Notes under the pieces: generated by a model
Seen by the model: the letters and a program-made list of their open reading frames with translations, nothing else
Told to the model about the DNA's origin: nothing
Databases searched by the model: none
Assembly: GCA_030045935.1 (NCBI GenBank)
Contig: JASIEN010000043.1
Location: 1 to 8,834 of the forward strand
From: Candidatus Sulfotelmatobacter sp.
Lineage (GTDB): Bacteria; Acidobacteriota; Terriglobia; Terriglobales; Acidobacteriaceae
DNA: 8,834 bases
Direction: 5' to 3'
In this document: positions 1 to 5,789 of the stretch, in pieces
Numbering within the stretch: position 1 is the first letter of the stretch
How the letters are laid out: each line of letters opens with the position of its first letter
Program-made: the position numbers and the translations under genes

Positions 1-380
1 GCGCCTCTGGTTCGGGCGACGTAGGCTACCACCTCGGCGTCCGATTCCACTTCCTTCGGCATGGTTCCTTTGCCGCTGAAGGTCAGTCCTTGATAGTAGG
101 TCTGGATCTCCGCGCTGTCGCGGTCCAAATACTCTTTGAGAAAGGCTTCATGAGCAGGGCCCGACCTTTCGAGCACCGGCACCACTGTCGATCCGTCCTT
201 AAGCTGAGTTCTTTTCTCCAGGAACACATCGCGGAGTTCATTGATCGTGATGGAGCCAGCCTTCACGCTCTCATTGGCGATAATCTTCACGTCGCCGGCT
301 CGGGCATAAAGCGCAGCCAGGAGAACCAATACCACCGCAATGAACGGTTGGCGTCGCCAGCGGATTGGCTGCTTCTCCAT
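1..380 (-). CDS. PstS-like phosphate-binding-domain protein (partial, C-terminus cut by window edge)
   Basis: About 126 residues are visible, running off the left edge. The N-terminus is a clear Sec signal: a basic stretch (MEKQPIRWRRQ), a hydrophobic core FIAVVLVLLAALY, and a likely cleavage after ARA. The mature part has the order typical of short periplasmic PBP-like proteins related to PstS: an opening strand DVKIIANESV, then ELRDVFLEKRTQLKDGSTVVPV, then AFLKEYLDRD, YYQGLTFSGKG and VVAYVARTRGA. This matches the family pattern 'IFLGK..WPDG..I.PV...R..F...YW....FTGKG...V..V..TPGAIGYV'. In such short proteins (about 140-150 aa) only some 15-25 residues would be missing. The start is supported by GAGG 8 bases upstream. 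The stop of the porin gene lies 9 bases before the start, so the two are surely co-transcribed. A periplasmic phosphate or oxyanion-binding role is inferred; the ligand cannot be read from the sequence. Confidence 0.72.
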   Translation of the reverse strand, partial: MEKQPIRWRRQPFIAVVLVLLAALYARAGDVKIIANESVKAGSITINELRDVFLEKRTQLKDGSTVVPVLERSGPAHEAFLKEYLDRDSAEIQTYYQGLTFSGKGTMPKEVESDAEVVAYVARTRG

Positions 381-389
381 AGCCGAGCC

Positions 390-1625
390 TCAGAAGTGAA
401 ATCCCGTTTTCACCACCAGCGCGTTCGTGTCTGGTTTAAAGCCCGATGGATTCTGTTGCAGATAAAATCCGTCAGGATACGCGCTCAGGCCGTATCCGTT
501 CATAAAATGACCTTCGATTTTCACGTAGCAAAACCGATTAATATTGACGCGCCCGGCCACTACTTTGTCGTATACGTGATTTTGTGGAAGGTCCGCATTG
601 GTCTCGGTGGCCGCAAACGCTGCCGCGGCACCCAGGAATACCGCCGTGCCGGTATAGTGCGAATAATAAGACCCGAGTTCCAGATGTTTGCTCAAACGGT
701 AAGCGCCTGAAACGTACCAGGACCGTGAGTCGAAGATCACGAGCGATTCTGGTATGTAGGGTTCCTTGTTGAAGTAGCGCCGGTATTCTGTGTCGATCCG
801 CAATTTGCGCAGTAAATACTCCCCATAGAACTGATTGGTCCAGTACGCCCTGGTTGAGGTTTGGAAAGGAATCAGGCCGGCATAGGGGTTGAGCGGGTCG
901 ACGAACTGCCCCTTTCCCGTAATGTCTTCGTTCATTCGCGAGGCGCCAACGGTGAGGCCCTTCAGCGGCGTGTTCCAGCGTAAGTCCGCGCCATATTCCA
1001 AGCCGCCCAGACTGTGAAAGAAAATCCCGTATTCCGTCAGCAGGTAGGGATAGCCGCTGTAGATGCTGTCGCTGCGATGTCCGATAAAACCGGTGTAGGA
1101 GATGTCGCCGAATCTGCGCCGTAGCGGGACCGTGCCGTAAATATCACCGCCTGTGTGAGCAATCGTGGTTTCGCGCAAATCAATGGGATACACTCCCTGC
1201 GGTAACAAGGCAAAAGGGCGGAGAAAATCGAGGTCCTGCGTGTCGTTGTACAGTCCTAAGGTGGTTTTCACCTTGCCCGCTCGCACGCCCAACCAATTAG
1301 TAAAGCGATAATCCGCGACCGCCCAATCCAGCGAAGGATGCCATTGGCCCAACTGGCCCACGTCGTAGTCGTAGGCCTGGGCGCCGACGCGAAGCCGGTC
1401 CGTCATCTGCGACGTCAGATTCAGGCCCATGTCGGTCATGGCAAAGCTTCCGTCGGTCGTGTCCATGGTCAGCCAATTGTTCGTGTCTGTCTTCACATAG
1501 CCTTGCGTGAAGAAGCCGTGTATCTGCACCTTGCGGTCGAAGACTTGGAATTCCTGGGCATGCGCGGTCAGCCCCGCGATTGAGAATAAGCAGACAAAGG
1601 CCAGAGTAAAATTCGTTCGGTGCAT
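390..1625 (-). CDS. Outer-membrane porin-like beta-barrel protein
   Basis: A 411-residue protein read from ATG at 1625. It has a signal peptide (MHRTNFTLAFVCLFSIAGLTAHA, cleavage before QEF). A mature chain of alternating polar and aromatic strands follows, beginning VQIHGFFTQGYVKTD and including WLGVRAGKVKTTLGLYNDTQDLDFLRPFALLPQGVYP. It ends in the aromatic terminus VVKTGFHF, the classical beta-barrel assembly signal with terminal Phe. These are family-level hallmarks of 16- to 18-strand porins; no specific substrate motif is visible. The start is uncertain. ATG 1631 is in frame, and the frame is open up to 1712, but that upstream ATG falls inside the Pho-box-like site. ATG 1625 has GGCGGG six bases upstream, and that sequence is held in a hairpin. 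The gene is 9 bases from the PstS-like gene, which suggests uptake of phosphate or phosphorylated solutes across the outer membrane. Confidence 0.75.
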   Translation of the reverse strand: MHRTNFTLAFVCLFSIAGLTAHAQEFQVFDRKVQIHGFFTQGYVKTDTNNWLTMDTTDGSFAMTDMGLNLTSQMTDRLRVGAQAYDYDVGQLGQWHPSLDWAVADYRFTNWLGVRAGKVKTTLGLYNDTQDLDFLRPFALLPQGVYPIDLRETTIAHTGGDIYGTVPLRRRFGDISYTGFIGHRSDSIYSGYPYLLTEYGIFFHSLGGLEYGADLRWNTPLKGLTVGASRMNEDITGKGQFVDPLNPYAGLIPFQTSTRAYWTNQFYGEYLLRKLRIDTEYRRYFNKEPYIPESLVIFDSRSWYVSGAYRLSKHLELGSYYSHYTGTAVFLGAAAAFAATETNADLPQNHVYDKVVAGRVNINRFCYVKIEGHFMNGYGLSAYPDGFYLQQNPSGFKPDTNALVVKTGFHF

Positions 1626-1631
1626 CGGCAT

Positions 1632-1647
1632 CCCGCCGATTGGCGGA
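1632..1647 (-). promoter_or_regulatory. Hairpin over the porin translation start
   Basis: On the minus strand UCCGCC pairs with GGCGGG around a four-base AAUC loop, directly before the in-frame ATGs at 1631 and 1625. The 3' arm is the only Shine-Dalgarno-like sequence (GGCGGG) for ATG 1625, so the hairpin would hide it. This could lower or regulate translation of the porin. The pairing is seen in the sequence; the regulatory role is inference. Confidence 0.35.
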
Positions 1648-1700
1648 TACTCTAATGCATCGGGCGGATTCGGGAAAAGCTTGAGGGCAGGGTTGAAAGC

Positions 1701-1718
1701 GTGACATTGCAAGGACAG
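1701..1718 (-). promoter_or_regulatory. Candidate Pho box upstream of the porin/PstS-like operon
   Basis: The minus strand reads CTGTCCT-TGCA-ATGTCAC: two 7-base units separated by four bases, i.e. an 11-base period as in PhoB-binding sites (consensus unit CTGTCAT). The first unit matches 6 of 7 positions and the second 5 of 7. The site lies about 75 bases upstream of the porin start at 1625. No convincing -10 element is seen at the usual distance, so the transcription start is not located. It fits the phosphate-related content of the genes downstream. Confidence 0.45.
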
Positions 1719-1814
1719 ACCAGAATGCCGGCGAAGTGACTACAGTAATTTCGACCCGCACTACGCGGCTTTCCTTCAAGGATGCTTAAGTTGCACCGGG
1801 TGGAAGCCGAATTC

Positions 1815-2315
1815 TCAGTTTGCAGGCTTGGGCTTCGTTTGCTCGGCCGACCGTTTCTGTTGCGCACTCGCCTCCGCTTCCGGATCGGACTGATGCGTAT
1901 CAGATTGACGGACCGCCGACCACGTGTAGTTCGTGGGACTGACGTTTTCTCCGTGGAAGTCGTATGCTCCGTCAACTCCCGGAACTTCAAGCTTCCCCTT
2001 CATTTTTTCCCCGTCAATGGTTCCGGTGAACAAAAGCGTATAAGGGTGTGTACCGGGAAAATCCAGACGCAAAGCAATGCGTGTCCCGTCAACAATCCCT
2101 GAGACCTTCGGCGAGCCCAACTTCCCGTAGAAGGTTCCAGTCAGTTTCGATTCCGTCTCCTCGAGTTGGATCGTGTCGCGCTCTATTCCCACGCGGGCTA
2201 CCCACGAAATCTGCCAGCGGCCAGTGACGTTTACGGGCTTGATCTGACTGGCTGCAGAGAAATGAAATGCAAGTAAAAACAGCACCAAACCGACATGTAG
2301 TTGACAAAATTTCAT
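1815..2315 (-). CDS. Small secreted beta-rich protein of unknown function
   Basis: A 166-residue protein with a strong start: GGGAGGT five bases before ATG 2315. Residues 1-23 form a signal peptide (MKFCQLHVGLVLFLLAFHFSAAS). The mature part, about residues 28-135, is a run of short strands with the pattern VTGRWQISW, IQLEETESKLTGTFYG, VSGIVDGTRIALRLDF, LLFTGTIDGEKMKGKLEV. This is like the many lipocalin-like or 'LTGT...G.VDG' beta-barrel proteins found in acidobacteria; I cannot name a family with certainty. The last 25 or so residues are a hydrophilic, low-complexity tail rich in E, Q, K and A. The gene lies 72 bases after the phosphoesterase stop and before the porin operon, so it may be co-expressed with the phosphoesterase. 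No catalytic motif is seen. A binding role for a small ligand is possible but unproven. Confidence 0.7.
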   Translation of the reverse strand: MKFCQLHVGLVLFLLAFHFSAASQIKPVNVTGRWQISWVARVGIERDTIQLEETESKLTGTFYGKLGSPKVSGIVDGTRIALRLDFPGTHPYTLLFTGTIDGEKMKGKLEVPGVDGAYDFHGENVSPTNYTWSAVRQSDTHQSDPEAEASAQQKRSAEQTKPKPAN

Positions 2316-2336
2316 GCCCTACCTCCCAAGATAATC

Positions 2337-2370
2337 GAACCGGCCAAGGACGCGGATCCCTAGCCAGTTC
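2337..2370 (-). other. Intergenic hairpin between phosphoesterase and the small secreted gene
   Basis: On the minus strand GAACTGGC pairs with GCCGGTTC (eight pairs, one G-U) across an 18-base interval that can itself pair AGG with CCT. No U-tract follows (the next bases are GATTATC), so it is not a standard intrinsic terminator. It may act as a weak terminator, a pause, or a 3' stabiliser of the phosphoesterase message, allowing different levels for the two genes. Confidence 0.3.
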
Positions 2371-2387
2371 GCTCAAGTTAGGTGAAA

Positions 2388-4346
2388 CTACTTCGCCGGA
2401 GCCCTTACCGCGCCGGGGTTTGAAAAATTAAAGGCATCGAACAGGTCATCCAACGCAGGACTATTCGTCGGAACGTACGGGTTCGCTCCCACCGTCGGGT
2501 TGGGGAAGTTATCCCGCGTGTTCGGACCGATGGTCGGAAGACCCCAGTTGCGTTCGATGAACTTGATGATGGAGACATGGTCGGCATAGCTGTGATTGAC
2601 CACGCCACCGGTGGAATAGGGGGAAACGATCAGCAGCGGTATGCGCGTCCCGTCGCCAAAGTAATCCACGGGTTGCACGTAACCGGAGTCATAGTAGCCA
2701 CCGCCCTCGTCGAAGGTGACGAAAATCGCCGTGTTCGCCCATAGAGCGGAATTTGACTGAACCTGGTTAACGATCTTGTTCACGAAGCCCTCGAACAGAT
2801 CGAGCTTCGACGAGGACGGATGACCGTCGAGGAAACCATCGGGCTTGACGATCGAAACCGCAGGAAGATTCCCGGTCTGAATATCTTCATACAGTTGCGT
2901 CGTGTCTTGAATGTGGGCTTCGCGCTGCGTCTGACTGGTCATAATGTCAGAGGCATACTGGAATGGGTTGCAGATGGTGCAGTAACGGTCGTAAGGGTTG
3001 GCTTCGGTCGGGTCAGTTACGTAAAGGTCCCATTGCGCGCCGAAGTAGGTATAGGACAGTCCGGCTGCGCTCAGCACGTCGCCGATGTGTGGCTGTGAGG
3101 TTGGCGGGATTACGAAAGGCGTGTACTGGTTGAGCGAGCCGTCGCCGTTGAATCCCGGGTCATAGTTGTTGAGCAGGTAATACGCTCCGGTTGTGCAGCG
3201 TGGGCTGATCGGAGGATTCAGCGACTGCAAGTAGTTTACGATCGCAGGAACCGCGGGCTGGGTCGTATCCGAGCAATTGGTGTAGCTGCCGCCCGAATAT
3301 CCATCCTGGGTGTACCAGTTGTTCGTTCCAGATAAAGCATTGGGATTTTCAATCTGGTTCGTAGGCGGCGTCTCGATGTCGCCGTCGCCGTCGCTGTACC
3401 AGAGCGCGTCCGCGTAACCGAACATGATGTGATTGGCTCCCGTCCCGCCCATTACTGACTGGTGCATGTTGTCGCTGAGAGTGAAGTTGTCAGCTAGGTA
3501 TTTCATGTACGGAGCATCGCCGGCCTGGACGTTATACATGCCCAGAGCCGTGGATCCCTCGCCCGTGCTCAGGTCAGTGAACGGGCTCGGCGGAGGGTTA
3601 CCGTTGCTGCCCGCACCGATGGTGATCTCGACCCAGGAGAACAGATCGTGCAAGCAGCCGCTCGGATTGTTCGTGGTAGAGGTCAATGCCGAGCAGTCTT
3701 CTGCCTGCCACATCTGGTAGAAGCGGTGTACCGGGCTGGCAGCATAATCGTCGTACTTTACGCCAGGCGTAAGGCGAAACACGCCGCTAGGCAAGCTGTT
3801 CACATTCTTGATCCGTGTATCCGCTACGTCGTGCGCCAAACCCGTGGCCCCTGTAGTCAGATACTTGTAGTACTTGCCAAAAAGATCAGGCTCGACAAGT
3901 TTCGCCAGAGCGAGAGTTTGAAAGGGAGCGGGATGGGCGTCGCTTGCCGCCGTGGGTGCGCTAGCCGTGCCCGGAGCGGGAAGCGGGCTCTGAGCCGCCT
4001 TGCCCGGCGGGGTAAGCAGAAAGGCGTCGTCGTCTACTGCGCTAGGCTGCGCGCTCAGCGCGAAATTCGGACCGGGCTTTAGTGAGCTGGTGACGATGCC
4101 CTGGGAAAGCAGATTGAATACGGTTTGCCCGGCGGCCGGGACGTAGGTGGCGTAAACGTGATCGAAGCTGCGGTTTTCTCCAATGATCACGATCACGTGT
4201 TGGATCGGCGTAACTGGCTGAAAGGCTGCGTGTGGCGGCTGAGCGGCGGTGGTAACCGGCGCCCCCATGTTGACAAGCAAGCCCAGAAGGCTTGCCCCAA
4301 CCGTGACGTGATCTCTGACCTTCGTCAGAACCCTCAACGAAGACAT
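2388..4346 (-). CDS. Secreted phosphoesterase, phospholipase C/acid phosphatase family
   Basis: A 652-residue protein of the alkaline-phosphatase-fold phosphoesterase family (phospholipase C, acid phosphatase AcpA), which hydrolyses phosphate esters or phospholipids outside the cytoplasm. Start ATG 4346 has an excellent ribosome site, GAGGAG, six bases upstream. A longer reading to 4421 would cross the promoter. Residues 1-36 look like a Sec signal (hydrophobic VGASLLGLLVNMGAPV). Key blocks: IIGENRSFDH at 55-63, with Glu57-Asn58 as metal ligands; MGGTGANH at 299-306, where Thr302 sits at the position of the Ser/Thr nucleophile; PDGFLDGHP at 502-510; FVTFDEGGGYYD at 542-553, with Asp546-Glu547 as further metal ligands; RIPLLIVSPYS at 568-578. 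All core residues are present, so it should be active. An Ala/Pro-rich linker covers about 95-142, and six cysteines (218, 231, 358, 384, 456, 459) could form disulfides, consistent with export. Substrate (phospholipid or phosphomonoester) is undecided. A Pho-box-like site precedes it. Confidence 0.9.
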   Translation of the reverse strand: MSSLRVLTKVRDHVTVGASLLGLLVNMGAPVTTAAQPPHAAFQPVTPIQHVIVIIGENRSFDHVYATYVPAAGQTVFNLLSQGIVTSSLKPGPNFALSAQPSAVDDDAFLLTPPGKAAQSPLPAPGTASAPTAASDAHPAPFQTLALAKLVEPDLFGKYYKYLTTGATGLAHDVADTRIKNVNSLPSGVFRLTPGVKYDDYAASPVHRFYQMWQAEDCSALTSTTNNPSGCLHDLFSWVEITIGAGSNGNPPPSPFTDLSTGEGSTALGMYNVQAGDAPYMKYLADNFTLSDNMHQSVMGGTGANHIMFGYADALWYSDGDGDIETPPTNQIENPNALSGTNNWYTQDGYSGGSYTNCSDTTQPAVPAIVNYLQSLNPPISPRCTTGAYYLLNNYDPGFNGDGSLNQYTPFVIPPTSQPHIGDVLSAAGLSYTYFGAQWDLYVTDPTEANPYDRYCTICNPFQYASDIMTSQTQREAHIQDTTQLYEDIQTGNLPAVSIVKPDGFLDGHPSSSKLDLFEGFVNKIVNQVQSNSALWANTAIFVTFDEGGGYYDSGYVQPVDYFGDGTRIPLLIVSPYSTGGVVNHSYADHVSIIKFIERNWGLPTIGPNTRDNFPNPTVGANPYVPTNSPALDDLFDAFNFSNPGAVRAPAK

Positions 4347-4416
4347 AGCTTTCTCCTCAGTTGTGGACGGTGGTTTTTGTGGTGAACTGGAACGACCCAA
4401 GCATCGATTGCACGCG

Positions 4417-4422
4417 AACATA
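4417..4422 (-). promoter_or_regulatory. -10 element of the phosphoesterase promoter
   Basis: TATGTT on the minus strand lies exactly ten bases downstream of the last Pho-box unit, where PhoB-activated promoters that lack a good -35 keep their -10. Transcription would begin near 4410, giving a leader of about 64 bases to ATG 4346. The element was identified by eye and has not been measured. Confidence 0.5.
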
Positions 4423-4432
4423 GGCTGGGAAC

Positions 4433-4461
4433 ATTACAGGAGGATGACGTGAAGATGACAA
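4433..4461 (-). promoter_or_regulatory. Three-unit Pho box upstream of the phosphoesterase gene
   Basis: Reading the minus strand, three 7-base units follow each other at a strict 11-base period: TTGTCAT (4461-4455), ACGTCAT (4450-4444) and CTGTAAT (4439-4433), with spacers CTTC and CCTC. Against the known Pho-box unit CTGTCAT they match 6, 5 and 6 of 7 positions. With the -10 at 4422-4417 the layout is that of a PhoB-activated promoter. It supports phosphate-starvation control of the secreted phosphoesterase. Confidence 0.6.
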
Positions 4462-4543
4462 AAATGTAAAAAAGCTCGGCGTCCTGTGAATAACTGCGAT
4501 CCGGCCAACGTCGTTGTGCAATCAAGCGGGACGCGGCGTGTCA

Positions 4544-5650
4544 TTATTCCGGCTTCGTAGCGGCAAGTATCTTTAACAAAATGTCCTGAGATCGCCGCTG
4601 CCCATATTTTTGGTTGTACGCGCTTGAAGTAATGGCAACGACCATGTGAAGCGATGGGATGAGGTAGATTTTGTTGCCTCCATTGCCAGAGGCGAAGTGC
4701 ACTTTAAACTTTCGGTCGCCGACGGCTTCCGTCTTGGTGTACCACATGTAGCCATAGAAGTCGGCGTAAGGATCGACGTCAGCGATGGCGACTTGGCTGG
4801 CCAGACTCTGCGCGATCCAGTCGTGGGTCAGAATTCGCCGTCCTCTCACGATGCCGTCGGCCAACATAAGCTCGCCAATCGCCGCCTCGTCGCGTGTGGT
4901 GATATAGAGATTGCCTTGCCCCGTAGTGCGCTCAACGGGAACGTGCCGCCAGCTGAATTTTTCGATTCCCAGGAGATCGAATAAATTGGCCTTCGCAAAC
5001 CGATCGAGCGGCTGGTGACTCGCATTCTCGACAATTGCGCCGGCGAGGAAGGCGTTGAGTGAACAATACAAGTAATTCGTTCCTGGTTGGCGTTTGACTG
5101 GAATCGAATAAACGGTGCGAATCCAGTCGGAGGACTGGTCGAGATTGTCTTCGTTTCCCGGACTCTTGGGGTCGCTATCATCAGCGTCGAGGCCGGAGCG
5201 CATGTTCAACAGATCTCTGATGGTAATTTTCTCCTTTCCATCTTTCGGCAGCCCCGGCAGGTAGAGCGAAATCGAGTCATTGACGCTGTGCACCAACCCC
5301 TTATCGATGGCGATGCCCATCAGCAGGGACGTAATGCTCTTGGTGGCGGAACGGATGTCGTGAAGCGAATCAACGGAATCACCGTTAAAATAGCGCTCGC
5401 TTACTAAACGACCGTCGCGCACAATCACGATCCCTTTCAAATCGTGATGCGGATCTTCTGCTGCGGCGGAGTACAACGATTGCAGGGCATGGGTGTCAAT
5501 GCCGGAGTCGGTGGCCTTTGCCTGCGACCACGTTATGGCACCGTCCAATATCGGTGGTCGCGGTACAGCTTTCTGGCTTTGGGCAAGGCATAGGAGCGTG
5601 ACGGCCAGCCCAATTGTGTTCGTCGCAAAACCTGCTGCCGGAAGCCTCAT
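4544..5650 (-). CDS. Secreted serine hydrolase, beta-lactamase/penicillin-binding fold (class C-like)
   Basis: A 368-residue protein of the serine beta-lactamase-like superfamily (PF00144: class C beta-lactamases, DD-peptidases, esterases). The N-terminal 25 or so residues form a signal peptide (NTIGLAVTLLCLAQS). The catalytic SxxK motif is SATK at 101-104. The second motif, normally Y-x-N, is YCS at 195-197 in NYLYCSLNAFLAG; a Ser here is also found in esterase-like members. The third motif region is HFASGNGG at 318-325, and GYMWY at 300-304 is also typical of the family. Length fits a single complete domain. The substrate cannot be told; a true antibiotic resistance role is not supported, and an esterase or peptidase role is as likely. 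The start has no good ribosome site, but it gives the complete signal peptide. It is divergent from the GNAT-membrane gene and ends 197 bases before the phosphoesterase start. Confidence 0.85.
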   Translation of the reverse strand: MRLPAAGFATNTIGLAVTLLCLAQSQKAVPRPPILDGAITWSQAKATDSGIDTHALQSLYSAAAEDPHHDLKGIVIVRDGRLVSERYFNGDSVDSLHDIRSATKSITSLLMGIAIDKGLVHSVNDSISLYLPGLPKDGKEKITIRDLLNMRSGLDADDSDPKSPGNEDNLDQSSDWIRTVYSIPVKRQPGTNYLYCSLNAFLAGAIVENASHQPLDRFAKANLFDLLGIEKFSWRHVPVERTTGQGNLYITTRDEAAIGELMLADGIVRGRRILTHDWIAQSLASQVAIADVDPYADFYGYMWYTKTEAVGDRKFKVHFASGNGGNKIYLIPSLHMVVAITSSAYNQKYGQRRSQDILLKILAATKPE

Positions 5651-5789
5651 AACCGTTAGACGGCGCGGTGAGAGAATCGTTCTGCTGAAAAGGAATCCTT
5701 CCTTGTTACGAAGTCAGAACTTATTTCAGAAAACTGCCCATGCTTGGTTCGGACATGATAATTTGCTGTGCTGCCTGGAGGATTTCAAC
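5651..5789. promoter_or_regulatory. Divergent intergenic region between hydrolase and GNAT-membrane genes
   Basis: This 139-bp stretch must hold promoters for both directions. On the plus strand GATAAT at 5757-5762 is a fair -10, with no clear -35. On the minus strand TTCTGA occurs twice at a 12-base period within 5713-5732, of unknown meaning. An 11-base odd palindrome, AAGGAATCCTT, lies at 5690-5700. None of these is strong enough to call a specific regulator. Confidence 0.3.

Noticed and set aside
90..710. 206-residue plus-strand open frame
   Set aside because: It runs antisense across both the PstS-like gene and the porin, whose signal peptides and family features fix the coding strand.
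1626..1712. Longer porin starting at 1712
   Set aside because: The ATG sits inside the Pho-box-like site, and the extra residues would bury the signal peptide.
1755..1775. CCGC/GCGG inverted repeat as terminator of the small secreted gene
   Set aside because: It has only four pairs and no U-tract.
4347..4421. Longer phosphoesterase starting at 4421
   Set aside because: That ATG lies in the predicted -10 and lacks a ribosome site, while ATG 4346 has GAGGAG and begins a signal peptide.
5580..5595. Possible lipobox in the hydrolase signal (TLLC)
   Set aside because: The residue before Cys is Leu, not Gly, Ala or Ser, so lipoprotein processing is unlikely.
5713..5732. TTCTGA direct repeat on the minus strand as a third Pho box
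   Set aside because: The period is 12, not 11, and the units do not match CTGTCAT well.
5493..5789. Upstream extension of the GNAT-membrane reading frame
   Set aside because: It is antisense to the signal peptide end of the hydrolase, contains no GNAT features, and GTG 5790 has a clear GGAGG ribosome site.
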